From positions 124,111 through 188,110 of the forward strand of contig NZ_KB902579.1 of NCBI RefSeq assembly GCF_000379605.1: a DNA stretch of 64,000 nt, read 5' to 3'. Every line of letters begins with the position of its first letter. Positions within the stretch are counted from its first letter, which is position 1. This stretch comes from Rhizobium giardinii bv. giardinii H152. GTDB taxonomy: Bacteria > Pseudomonadota > Alphaproteobacteria > Rhizobiales > Rhizobiaceae. The notes beneath the pieces were generated by a model. It saw only the letters and a program-made list of their open reading frames with translations, had not been told where the DNA came from and did no database searches. Positions 27,563 to 36,758 of this stretch are shown here, in pieces. The position numbers were made by a program, and so were the translations under genes.

Positions 27563-28123
27563 ATGGCGGCAGCCGCCGGCATATGCACACCGGATGAGGT
27601 CCTGTCATTCTGGTTCGACGAGTTGCGCCCGGAACATTGGTTTGATCCCCCTCCGGGGCTGGACCAGCAATGCGATCGGCGGTTTCGCACGACCCATCTG
27701 GCGCTTTCGCGGGGCGTGGACGCCGAATGGCGGGCGACGCCGATGAACCGGCTTGCTGCCGTGATCATTCTCGACCAGCTTCCACGCAACATGTACCGGG
27801 CCTCGCCGCTGGCGTTTGCGACAGACGGTCTGGCACTGAGGGAAGCAAGCCTTGCCATCGATGCGGTCGCCGATCGCGAGATGTCGGTCGATCAGCGATC
27901 CTTCCTCTATCTACCCTTCGAACACTCGGAAAACCTCGTCGATCAGGCGCGTTCGGTGAAGCTGTTCACCGAGCTTGGCGATGCCGACTACCTCAATTTT
28001 GCCATCCGACACTGCGAGATCATCCGGAAATTTGGCCGGTTTCCGCATCGCAATGCGATTTTGGGCCGCGTTTCCACGGCAGCGGAGATCGACTTCTTGT
28101 CTCAACCGGATTCCCAATTCTGA
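27563..28123 (+). CDS. DUF924 family protein
   Basis: This 186-residue all-helical protein has the DUF924 hallmarks: VLSFWFDELRPEHWF, AVIILDQLPRNMYR, SFLYLPFEHSENLVDQ and FGRFPHRNAILGR. Structures of this family are TPR-like, and the biochemical role is not settled. The ATG at 27563 follows GAGGAGGAG. The frame is open further upstream to 27344 without a start signal. It stands alone 146 bp before the mscS-type gene. Confidence 0.88.
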   Translation: MAAAAGICTPDEVLSFWFDELRPEHWFDPPPGLDQQCDRRFRTTHLALSRGVDAEWRATPMNRLAAVIILDQLPRNMYRASPLAFATDGLALREASLAIDAVADREMSVDQRSFLYLPFEHSENLVDQARSVKLFTELGDADYLNFAIRHCEIIRKFGRFPHRNAILGRVSTAAEIDFLSQPDSQF

Positions 28124-28269
28124 TGCCGGCACAGGATAGGGTCGCTGCGATGGAGAAATCGGATTTTGCATCTGGTGCCGCGGCGGCCTATGCAGACGCC
28201 GAACCGTCTAAGCCGCGCTTCGATTCTGTTTTGCTGCGGTGCCGCCGGAAAAGGATTATGTGATTGCCG

Positions 28270-30810
28270 ATGACGTCGAAACTCTTTGCCGCTTTCTTGT
28301 CCTTGTGGATGGTTGCAGCCCCTGTGCCGGTGATGGCACAGCAGCCGGCCGCAAATGCCAATTCGCAGCAGCAGTTGCAGCAGCAGGAAGCCGCGGCAAC
28401 CCCGCAGGCTCAGGCGGCCGCTCAACTCGAGACGGCGCGCAAGAACCTTGAGCGGCTTGCCGACGTCATCACGAAGGCAAAGGACGATGACAACCGCCTT
28501 GCCGAACTCAAGGTCGAGATCGATGCTGCCGCCAAGCAGATTATCGCGATCTCGGTTGCTGTCCGGCCGCGGCTCGATGAAATCAAAGCGCGGTTGGCGG
28601 AACTCGGCGATCCGCCGGCAGAGGGGGCACCACCCGAGGCCGATGTCGTGGCGCAGGAGCGCAAACGCCTTCTTGCCGAACGGGGAGCGATCAACGCGCT
28701 GACGGGAACTGCCGAGGATCTGTCGGTCCAGGCGACCAAACTGTCAAACGGCATCACCGCGACGCGGCGTGTTCTGTTCAGCAATACGCTGCTGAAGCAT
28801 ACCGATATCAACCGGACAATGGTGATGGATGCGATCGCCGCCATCAGCCTGGAACGCCAGACATTCATGCGCACCGTCGGCAGTTGGTTGACCTTCGCCT
28901 GGAACTTCAAGCGTTTGCAATTGCTCTCGGCGCTGTTCCTGTCGCTTTGCGCCGCGCTCGTCCTGCTTGCCGGCACGCGCCGGCTGTTTTCACCGTTCAT
29001 CCAGCGCGGCGTCCTGAACGAGGAAGCGGGATACATCACCCGCCTGTCGGTGGCGTTCTGGTCGACGATGATACCGACGATGGCGGCGGCAGCGTTTGCC
29101 ACGACCAGCTACTTTTTCCTGCAGGTCTTCAATGTCTTGCGGCCTGACATTGCACCGATCGTTTCGGTCACCTTGGCAGTTTGCGTGGCCGTGCTGTTCG
29201 TCTCGACCTTGGCGAACGCCGTTCTTGCGCCAGGCCAGAGCGCTTGGCGCCTTGTGCGCGTTTCCGATCGAGGCGCGCGTTTGCTGGCATGGTCGATCTT
29301 TGCCATGACGGTGGTCAATGGGCTGGATTATCTGGCCAGCACCATCAGCGAAGTGATGGGGTCGCCGATCGTCCTCACTGTCGTCAAAAGCCTGATCGCC
29401 TCGATCATCATCGGCCTGATCCTGATGGCGATGTCGTTGATCAAGCCGATCGTTGCGGCCGGTCAAACGTTGGATAGTCAGGGCAAGCCCTGGCCGCGTC
29501 CCGTCTGGCTGTTGTTTGTCTTGACGGGCGCCGCGCTGATCATGGCCGCGCTGTCGGGTTACGTCGGTCTTGCCCGGTTCGTCGCCACCCAGATCGTCAT
29601 GACCGGTGCAATCCTGGTGACGATGTATCTCGGCATCCTGACCGGCAAGGCCGTCGCCAAACAGAATGCGCTCGCCGACACGGTCGTCGGTCGCTATCTC
29701 GAAAAGCGTTTCCGGATGGAGCAGATCGGGCTCGATCAGGCTGGTCTCGTTGCCGGGCTTGGCATCTACGCGCTGGTCGTCCTGCTGTTCATTCCGCTGA
29801 TCCTTCTGCAATGGGGCTTCCAGATTGCCGATATCCAGGCCTGGGCCTATCGCCTCTTTACCGAGATCAGGATCGGCAGCATCACCATTTCCATTACCGG
29901 CATCCTCGCAGGGATATTGCTGTTTGCTGCCGGTTTCGTGGTCACCCGCTGGTTCCAGCGCTGGCTCGACAGCAATGTCATGGCCCGCAGCCGCATCGAT
30001 CTCGGCGTCCGCAACTCGGTGAAGACCGGGGTCGGTTACCTCGGCCTGGCGCTGGCGGGCCTGATCGGCATCTCGGCGGCGGGGCTCGATCTTTCGAACC
30101 TGGCGCTGGTTGCCGGTGCTCTTTCGCTCGGCGTCGGTTTCGGCCTGCAGAACATCGTCTCGAATTTCGTCTCCGGGCTCATTCTGCTGGTCGAGCGGCC
30201 GTTCAAGGTCGGCGACTGGGTGGTGACGGGCACGACGGAGGGCTTCGTCCGGCGCATCTCGGTTCGCGCGACGGAGATCGAGACGTTCCAGCGCCAGACG
30301 ATCATGGTGCCGAATTCGCTGTTCATCAACGCCTCCGTCGGCAACTGGACGCATCGCAACAAGCTCGGCCGATCGGATATTCCGGTGACGGTCGGCTATG
30401 ATGCGGCGCCGCGGCAGGTCATGGATACGCTGCTGCAGATTGCTACTGCTCATCCGCTGGTGTTGAAGAACCCCGAGCCGCAGGCTGTTTTCAGCGCCTT
30501 CGGCGAAGCGACGATGACGTTCGAATTGCGGATCTATCTTGCCGACATCGTCAACGGCAACGGCGTGCGCAACGATCTCAGGCTGGCGATCTACGAGCGT
30601 TTCCGGGAAGAGGGGCTTGGCGCGCCGTTTCCAAAGGAGACCCTGGAACCCGAGGTGTCGCTCCCTCAGCCGGAACCGGAGATGGTGACAGCCCGGAAAA
30701 CGCCAGACGAACCCGTTGAACAGCCGGTTGTGGACGAGCCGATCAGGCGCAGCGGCACCCAACGTCGGCCCCGCAGGGTCAGCGTCGAAGCGGTGGGCGA
30801 CAAGGATTGA
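28270..30810 (+). CDS. large MscS-family mechanosensitive channel with DUF3772
   Basis: This 846-residue inner-membrane protein has a signal peptide (residues 1-24), a periplasmic helical region rich in Gln and Ala (DUF3772-like, about 25-210), roughly ten or eleven transmembrane helices, and a C-terminal MscS domain. The pore helix reads GALSLGVGFGLQNIVSNFVSG, followed by RPFKVGDWVVTG. This resembles the MscK/YbiO class that responds to membrane tension during osmotic downshock. The start is the ATG at 28270 with AAAAGGA upstream; a TTG two codons earlier is less likely. The C-terminal 60 residues are charged and disordered. Confidence 0.88.
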   Translation: MTSKLFAAFLSLWMVAAPVPVMAQQPAANANSQQQLQQQEAAATPQAQAAAQLETARKNLERLADVITKAKDDDNRLAELKVEIDAAAKQIIAISVAVRPRLDEIKARLAELGDPPAEGAPPEADVVAQERKRLLAERGAINALTGTAEDLSVQATKLSNGITATRRVLFSNTLLKHTDINRTMVMDAIAAISLERQTFMRTVGSWLTFAWNFKRLQLLSALFLSLCAALVLLAGTRRLFSPFIQRGVLNEEAGYITRLSVAFWSTMIPTMAAAAFATTSYFFLQVFNVLRPDIAPIVSVTLAVCVAVLFVSTLANAVLAPGQSAWRLVRVSDRGARLLAWSIFAMTVVNGLDYLASTISEVMGSPIVLTVVKSLIASIIIGLILMAMSLIKPIVAAGQTLDSQGKPWPRPVWLLFVLTGAALIMAALSGYVGLARFVATQIVMTGAILVTMYLGILTGKAVAKQNALADTVVGRYLEKRFRMEQIGLDQAGLVAGLGIYALVVLLFIPLILLQWGFQIADIQAWAYRLFTEIRIGSITISITGILAGILLFAAGFVVTRWFQRWLDSNVMARSRIDLGVRNSVKTGVGYLGLALAGLIGISAAGLDLSNLALVAGALSLGVGFGLQNIVSNFVSGLILLVERPFKVGDWVVTGTTEGFVRRISVRATEIETFQRQTIMVPNSLFINASVGNWTHRNKLGRSDIPVTVGYDAAPRQVMDTLLQIATAHPLVLKNPEPQAVFSAFGEATMTFELRIYLADIVNGNGVRNDLRLAIYERFREEGLGAPFPKETLEPEVSLPQPEPEMVTARKTPDEPVEQPVVDEPIRRSGTQRRPRRVSVEAVGDKD

Positions 30811-30982
30811 CGGTGTGGGGATCAACAACGACGCGGGGCTACCCGGCCCATCGTTGATCGTTCGCATCTGTGGACTGCCCGGCGCTGGTCGTGCAGCATG
30901 ATGATTATGTCGTAGACAGGCTCTACTCCGGCGGGGCCAAGCCCTAAAGTCCGCTTCCAGTATTCAATCAGGGTCATACGCA

Positions 30983-33544
30983 ATGGCAGAATTTCCTCAA
31001 AAGGCGAAGGTCGTAATCATCGGGCTCGGCGGTATCGTCGGCGCGTCGATCGCTCATCATCTGATCGAGCGGGGATGGGACGACATCGTCGGCATCGACA
31101 AGTCCGGCATCCCGACCGACATCGGCTCGACGGCGCATGCGTCCGACTTCTGCTACACGACCAGCCACGACTATCTCTCGGTCTGGACGACGCAATATTC
31201 GATCGATTTCTACGAGAAGATGGGCCACTACGCCCGCATCGGCGGCCTGGAAGTGGCGCGCACCGGCGACGACACCTGGATGGAGGAGATCAAGCGCAAG
31301 CTGTCTTCCGCCAAGGCCTTCGGCACCCGCGCCCACTATGTTTCGCCTTCCGAGATCAAGGCGATGTTCCCGCTGATCGAGGAAGATCAGGTTATGGGCG
31401 GCATGTTCGATCCCGATGCCGGGCTCGTCATTCCGCGCTCGCAGACGGTTGCCGGCAAGCTGGTCGATGCTGCCGAGAAGTCGGGCAAGCTTCAGATGTT
31501 CGGCAATACGCCGGCCCAGTCGCTGATCGTCGAGAATGGCCGCATCAAGGGCGTCGTCACCCATCGCGGCACGATCATGGCCGATCATGTCATCGTCTGC
31601 GCCGGTCTTTGGGGCCGCCTGATCGCCGAGATGGTCGGCGAAGACCTGCCGGTCATGCCGGTCGATCATCCGCTGACCTTCTTCGGTCCGTACAACGAGT
31701 TCGAAGGCACCGGCAAGGAAATCGGTTTCCCGCTGCTGCGCGACCAGGGCAACTCCGCTTATATGCGCGACACGGGCGACCCGAAGACCACCGAGGGCGG
31801 CCAGATCGAATGGGGCTATTACGAGCAGCACAATCCGCGTATGTGCCATCCGCGCGAACTGCTCGAGAAGCACGAGGCGCGCCTGTCGCCCTCGCAGCGC
31901 GACCTTGACATGGAGCAGATCATCGAGCCGCTCGAGCGCGCCATGGAACTGACGCCGATCCTCGGCGAGCTCGGCTATAATGAGGGCCACTCCTTCAACG
32001 GCCTGCTGCAGGTGTCTGCCGCCGGCGGCCCGTCCTGCGGCGAGAGCCAGAAGGTGCGCGGTCTCTGGTACTGCGTCGCGATCTGGGTCAAGGACGGCCC
32101 GGGCTACGGCAAGCTGATCGCCGACTGGATGACGGACGGCCGTACCGAGATCGACCACAACAGTATCGACTATGCGCGCTTCTATCCGCACCAGCTGACG
32201 GAAGAGTTTATCGCCAACCGCTGCTATGAGGCTGCCCAGAAGATCTACTTCCCGGCCGTACATACCCGCGAACCCTACGCCTCCAGCCGTGGCGTCAAGC
32301 GTTCGCCGTTCCACGAGCGCGAAAAGGAACTCGGCGGCTACTTCATGGAACTGGGCGGCTGGGAGCGTGCGCATGGTTATGCCGCCAACGAGCACCTGCT
32401 CGAGAAGTATGGCGACCGCGTGCCGGTTCGCGAGAACGAGTGGGACAACCGCCACTTCTGGCGCGTCTCGAATGCCGAGCACCTAGCGATGAGCGAGGAT
32501 TGCGGCATCGTCAATCTCTCGCATTTCCACATGGTGGACATCGAGGGACCCGATCATGTCGAGCTTCTGGAATGGCTGTGCGCTGCCAAGATCGGCGGTG
32601 ACGGCAATATCGGCAAGGGCATCTACACCCACTTCCTCGACGATGAGGGCATGGTGCGCGCCGACTTCACCGTTATCCGCATGGCCGACCGCTGCCGGCT
32701 GATCAACGGCGCCGATGCCGGCCCGCGCGACTTCCACTATATGCGGCGCGTCGCCGAAGACCGGGGCCTTGACGTCACCATCACCGACGTGACCGAGAAG
32801 TTCATCACCATCGGCATCTGGGGGCCGAATGCCCGCGAGACGCTGAAGAAGGTGGTCGCCGATCCGGCCGGGCTCGACCCGGAGAACTTCGCTTTTGCCG
32901 CGATCAAGCCGATCGAGATCGCCGGCAAGCCAGTGACGGCCTTCCGCATCTCTTATGTCGGCGAGCAGGGCTGGGAACTGCACATGAAGTACGAGGACGG
33001 CCTGGCTGTCTGGGATGCGCTGCGCGCCACCGGTGTCATGGCCTTCGGCGTCGAGACCTATGCGAACTCGCGTCGCATGGAAAAGAGCCTGCGACTGCAG
33101 AATGCCGACCTGCTCACCCAATACAACCTCATTGAAGCGGACCTTGCCCGTCCGAAGGTGAAGGAAGCCGATTTCCGCGGCAAGGCCAAGCATCTGGAAT
33201 ACAAGGCCCGCGACCATCAGCCGGCCATGCTCTGCACGCTGGTGATGACCGAGAACACCGATGCCAAGGGCGTGAAGCGCTACCCGGTCGGCTCGCTGCC
33301 GGTCATGGATCCGGAGAGCGGCGAAGTCCTGGTCGATAGCCTCGGCCGCCTTTCCTACACGACGTCGATCGCCTATGGCCCGACGATCGGCAAGAACATC
33401 GCGCTCGCCTATCTGCCCTGGGAATACTGCCAGGTCGGCCGCAAGCTCAACGTCGAATATTTCGCCGAGACCTACCCGGTCGAGGTCGCCGGCGTCGGCT
33501 ACAAGCCGCTCTACGATCCGGAAAACCTCAAGCCGCGGACCTGA
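30983..33544 (+). CDS. FAD-dependent oxidoreductase with GcvT domain, dimethylglycine/sarcosine dehydrogenase-like
   Basis: This 853-residue protein has an N-terminal DAO-type FAD domain (VVIIGLGGIVGASIAHHL), a middle FAO_M-like segment (about 385-440) and a C-terminal aminomethyltransferase (GcvT) half with ISYVGEQGWELHM near residue 650-670. In this family the flavin half demethylates an N-methyl amine, and the GcvT half passes the one-carbon unit to tetrahydrofolate. Dimethylglycine is the best-known substrate, but sarcosine or a related methylamine is possible. It fits the one-carbon genes at 48-60 kb and the GbdR-like regulator at 36759-37763. The start has CAGGG upstream, and a strong terminator follows the gene. 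Confidence 0.85.
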   Translation: MAEFPQKAKVVIIGLGGIVGASIAHHLIERGWDDIVGIDKSGIPTDIGSTAHASDFCYTTSHDYLSVWTTQYSIDFYEKMGHYARIGGLEVARTGDDTWMEEIKRKLSSAKAFGTRAHYVSPSEIKAMFPLIEEDQVMGGMFDPDAGLVIPRSQTVAGKLVDAAEKSGKLQMFGNTPAQSLIVENGRIKGVVTHRGTIMADHVIVCAGLWGRLIAEMVGEDLPVMPVDHPLTFFGPYNEFEGTGKEIGFPLLRDQGNSAYMRDTGDPKTTEGGQIEWGYYEQHNPRMCHPRELLEKHEARLSPSQRDLDMEQIIEPLERAMELTPILGELGYNEGHSFNGLLQVSAAGGPSCGESQKVRGLWYCVAIWVKDGPGYGKLIADWMTDGRTEIDHNSIDYARFYPHQLTEEFIANRCYEAAQKIYFPAVHTREPYASSRGVKRSPFHEREKELGGYFMELGGWERAHGYAANEHLLEKYGDRVPVRENEWDNRHFWRVSNAEHLAMSEDCGIVNLSHFHMVDIEGPDHVELLEWLCAAKIGGDGNIGKGIYTHFLDDEGMVRADFTVIRMADRCRLINGADAGPRDFHYMRRVAEDRGLDVTITDVTEKFITIGIWGPNARETLKKVVADPAGLDPENFAFAAIKPIEIAGKPVTAFRISYVGEQGWELHMKYEDGLAVWDALRATGVMAFGVETYANSRRMEKSLRLQNADLLTQYNLIEADLARPKVKEADFRGKAKHLEYKARDHQPAMLCTLVMTENTDAKGVKRYPVGSLPVMDPESGEVLVDSLGRLSYTTSIAYGPTIGKNIALAYLPWEYCQVGRKLNVEYFAETYPVEVAGVGYKPLYDPENLKPRT

Positions 33545-33576
33545 TCTTAACGGCGTTCCAACCTGCTAACGAAATA

Positions 33577-33614
33577 GCGCGCCTGCCCGAAACCGGGCAG
33601 GCGCGCTTTTTTTT
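33577..33614 (+). terminator. rho-independent terminator after the DMGDH-like gene
   Basis: A perfect 13-bp GC-rich stem (GCGCGCCTGCCCG, 33577-33589, with its complement at 33594-33606) encloses the loop AAAC and is followed by eight T residues (33607-33614). It lies 33 bp after the stop codon. Confidence 0.92.
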
Positions 33615-33830
33615 GCTGTGCCGAACCGCGGGCTATGAGGATGCCCAAGCCCTCGTTGTCTCCTCCCTGGGGTCATTCAGACCCTATTCAGCCGTCCTGC
33701 AATATTTATCATGCAATTCTTCCGGCGTGCGTTACGCTGACGTTGGGCAGGAGGGTGTCTCGTCTCGTCCGGGCATGTCGCCCGGAAGCGCGAGCTGCCA
33801 ACAGGGGCGGCGCCGTGGCGCTGAGGGGCA

Positions 33831-34094
33831 ATGAAGACATTCGTAAGTGCATTTGTTTTGACTGTCATCGCGGCCCTTCCGGCCTGGTCCGCCACTGTGA
33901 CGAACAAGGATGGCGAGCCTGCCGTGCTTGTTGTCGTGGAAGGCGAAAGCCGTATGGAAGTGGCAATCAGTGCAGGTGGCACGGAATCGATCTGCCCCAG
34001 CGGCTGTTTCATCACGACGCCGAGCGGCGATCGCCTCGGTCTGCAGGGCGACGAGACCATCGAGATCGTCAACGGGTCGGCCGTCGTGAAGTAA
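33831..34094 (+). CDS. small exported protein, 87 aa
   Basis: MKTFVSAFVLTVIAALPAWSA is a clear Sec signal peptide with cleavage after WSA. The mature part (about 66 residues) is beta-rich, with two Cys in SICPSGCFITTPSG that could form a disulfide. A small periplasmic protein is likely; no family is recognised. GAGGGG lies upstream of the ATG. Confidence 0.7.
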   Translation: MKTFVSAFVLTVIAALPAWSATVTNKDGEPAVLVVVEGESRMEVAISAGGTESICPSGCFITTPSGDRLGLQGDETIEIVNGSAVVK

Positions 34095-34318
34095 TAGCTG
34101 GGCCAGCTGAGAACGCTGTAGCCGGGTCAACCTGCCTTCGGCAATGGCGATGCTGAAAATTGGGATATGCGGGAGGCTCTCGAACAGCGCCGCAAGGCGT
34201 CTGAGGTGGCTTTCCCTTTGCCCGAAGTTGATCCCATATTTCAGCAAGCAATTAACGACTGCGAAAACCTTTCTGCGTAGCTTGGGCCTCGGGGACAATC
34301 TTTTCAGATAGGCGATCT

Positions 34319-35152
34319 ATGTCATTGTTCGGCGTGTCCGGAATGTACTATTCCGGTGAATCCTTGCAGCAGCACCGTATTGTTCTTGCAGAGGACTCCA
34401 ATCTCTTCTCCGCCATGGTCTCCAAGCGGCTCAAGGAGCTTCTCGACATCGACGTGATCGTCTGCCGCGATTACGAGGATCTGCAGTTTTCGGTCGAGAA
34501 CGCATCCTTCCCTGCGGCGCTTGCCATCTCCAACATCAACCTTCCCGGTGCCGAGAACGGCGAGGCGCTGTCCTATCTCATCGACATGAGCGTGCCGACG
34601 ATCGTCTTCACCGGCACCTTCCAGGAAAGCACGCGCGAAACAATCCTCTCCAAGGACATCGTCGATTACGTCATCAAGGACAGTGTTTTCGCCGTCGACA
34701 TGCTGGCCGAATCCGTCTGCCGGTTCCTGACGAACCACCGGCACCACGTACTGATCGTCGATGACAGCCCGACGGCGCGCGCGCTGCTGACGACGCAGTT
34801 GAAGCGCTACAATTTCCGTACCAGTTCAGCCGAAAGCGGCGCCGCAGCGCTGGATCTGTTGAAGAAGCATCCGGATATCGGCTTGATGATCACCGATTAC
34901 AACATGCCAGATATCGACGGTTTCGAGTTGACGCGCCGCATTCGCGCAGCCTATGGGCCGCATCAACTGCGGATCATCGGCGTTTCCTCCTCGGACAACC
35001 GGTTGCTGTCGGCACGATTCCTGAAGGCCGGCGGCAACGATTTCATGTTGCGCCCGTTCGTCAACGAAGAGTTCTACTGCCGCGTGAACCAGAATCTCGA
35101 TACCTTGACGAAAATCCAGACCTTGGGTGCAAAAAACATTCGCAAAGCTTGA
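34319..35152 (+). CDS. double-receiver response regulator with a degenerate first receiver
   Basis: This 277-residue protein is two receiver domains and no output domain. Receiver 1 (about 20-135) starts IVLAEDSNLFSAM and reads ALAISNINLPG where the phospho-acceptor Asp should be; by alignment with the neighbour protein (ALAVLDLNLPD) it is Asn. Receiver 2 (about 140-260) is intact: VLIVDDSPTAR, MITDYNMPD, LRPF. It ends with a helical tail. It is paralogous to the N-terminal part of the GGDEF protein 225 bp downstream. A signalling adaptor or phosphate sink is plausible. No good ribosome motif helps the start; ATG 34319 is the first before the domain. Confidence 0.83.
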   Translation: MSLFGVSGMYYSGESLQQHRIVLAEDSNLFSAMVSKRLKELLDIDVIVCRDYEDLQFSVENASFPAALAISNINLPGAENGEALSYLIDMSVPTIVFTGTFQESTRETILSKDIVDYVIKDSVFAVDMLAESVCRFLTNHRHHVLIVDDSPTARALLTTQLKRYNFRTSSAESGAAALDLLKKHPDIGLMITDYNMPDIDGFELTRRIRAAYGPHQLRIIGVSSSDNRLLSARFLKAGGNDFMLRPFVNEEFYCRVNQNLDTLTKIQTLGAKNIRKA

Positions 35153-35376
35153 GAACTTGCTCTGAAGACAACACTTTCGGTGCGCGGCTGGAGATTTTTG
35201 CCGTTGGACCTTAGCGATTAACGAAATTGCAATCACAAGTGGATTTGATGACGTGACGCGATGAGGGGTGAGCGCGGTGTCGGTCCGCGTGCGGATTCTG
35301 TTATCGGGAAAATGACATTCGAGAGCCAGCGTTCAGCGAAAGCGGCGCCTGCGGCTCATATGAGGCTGGCAGGAAC

Positions 35377-36705
35377 GTGAGCTTTCGCAAGGTGTCGAGG
35401 CGGGGAAACAGCGTGCAGAAGCATTCGGGCAGCCGCATGCTCCTGGTCGAGGATTCCCGCATGTTCTCGACCGTGCTCAAATACGGATTGGAAACCGTCC
35501 ACGGGGTTTCCGTCACCCATTGCTCATCGCTCGCCGCCCTGCACTCTGCCTTGGAAAATGGCGCGGACGAATTTGCTCTTGCGGTTCTCGATCTCAATCT
35601 TCCCGATGCGCCGAATTGCGAGGCGTTGGACTATGTGATTTCCAGAAACATCGCCGCGATCGTGTTTACCGGCTCGTTCAATGACAGCACGCGCGATACC
35701 GTGCTTTCGCGAAATGTCGTGGATTGCGTCATCAAGAATCAACCCGATTCCATCACTCATCTCATTTCGGTCGTCGACCGGGCGCTGACCAATGCGCGCA
35801 CCCATGTGCTGTTGGCCGATTCCGCGGAGGCCTCGCGCGCCGAGCTTCTGGCGCTTTTGAAGAAGCAGCAGTTCAACGTGACCGAGGCCGGCAGCGGTGC
35901 GGAGGCCCTGCGCCTGCTCGATACCGGCAACGGCATCGACATAGTGCTCAGCGATATCGCGCTTTGCGACATGACGGCTTACGGCTTGCTCAAGGAAATT
36001 CGCCAGAGGCATGGCGAGGATGCACTCAGCGTTGTCGCGGTCGGTGCCGGCGACGACCGCACCCATGCCGCCAAGTTCCTGCAGAGCGGTGGCACGGAGT
36101 TCATCCAGAAGCCGATGCTCATCGAGGAATTCAACAGCCGCTTGTTTCAGGTCGCCAACATCCAGAAGCGCATCCAGGCCCTGCACAGCATTGCCGCCCG
36201 CGACTATCTGACCGATATCTACAATCGGCGCTATTTCTTCCAGTACGGTTCAAGGATGGTCGATCAATGCTTGCGGCGAGGCGGGACCACCTCGATCGCG
36301 ATAATCGACATCGACCTTTTCAAGCGGTTGAACGACACCTACGGCCATGAGGTCGGCGATCTCGTCCTCAAGGCGGTCGCAAAACGCCTTCGCGCGCTGA
36401 TTGGAGAGGAGCACCTGCTTGCCCGCCTCGGCGGCGAGGAGTTCGGCATCCTTTTCAACGAACTCGGGATCTGCGCCGCCCATGATTTCTGTGAAACCGT
36501 GCGCCGCGATATCGCGGCGGCGAAGGTGGTGGCGGACGATGAGGAATTGTCGATCACGATATCGATCGGGCTCGCCACGATCGAGGGGCCGGAAACCTTC
36601 GACAACTACCTTCACGCAGCCGACCAATTCCTCTACATGGCGAAATATGACGGCCGCAACCGGATCGTTTCCGAACTGACCCTTCTCAAGGCCATGGTGT
36701 CCTGA
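35377..36705 (+). CDS. double receiver plus GGDEF diguanylate cyclase, PleD-like layout
   Basis: This 442-residue protein has REC1 (about 18-140, MLLVEDSRMFS and ALAVLDLNLPD with Asp present), REC2 (about 145-265, VLLADSAEASR and VLSDIALCD), and a GGDEF domain (about 275-440) with LTDIYNRRYF and RLGGEEFGIL, the active-site GGEEF. The layout REC-REC-GGDEF is that of Caulobacter PleD, which makes cyclic di-GMP when its first receiver is phosphorylated. An RxxD inhibitory site is not obvious. The start is GTG 35377 behind GCAGGAA. The close similarity of REC1 to the upstream protein suggests duplication. Confidence 0.85.
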   Translation: MSFRKVSRRGNSVQKHSGSRMLLVEDSRMFSTVLKYGLETVHGVSVTHCSSLAALHSALENGADEFALAVLDLNLPDAPNCEALDYVISRNIAAIVFTGSFNDSTRDTVLSRNVVDCVIKNQPDSITHLISVVDRALTNARTHVLLADSAEASRAELLALLKKQQFNVTEAGSGAEALRLLDTGNGIDIVLSDIALCDMTAYGLLKEIRQRHGEDALSVVAVGAGDDRTHAAKFLQSGGTEFIQKPMLIEEFNSRLFQVANIQKRIQALHSIAARDYLTDIYNRRYFFQYGSRMVDQCLRRGGTTSIAIIDIDLFKRLNDTYGHEVGDLVLKAVAKRLRALIGEEHLLARLGGEEFGILFNELGICAAHDFCETVRRDIAAAKVVADDEELSITISIGLATIEGPETFDNYLHAADQFLYMAKYDGRNRIVSELTLLKAMVS

Positions 36706-36758
36706 CCGGCGGCCGGGTTCAGCCACCACGCCGGATCCGAAAATCAAGCCATGTGTTT

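Noticed and set aside
30828-30863. Inverted GATCAAC...GTTGATC before the DMGDH-like gene considered as a FixK site
   Set aside because: The half-sites are about 24 bases apart and oriented the wrong way for a 14-bp FixK box, and the gene is not in the low-oxygen block.
28990-30867. A 625-codon minus-strand open frame opposite the MscS-family gene
   Set aside because: It has a composition rich in Arg, Asp and Gln typical of an antisense shadow, and the opposite strand encodes clear MscS motifs.
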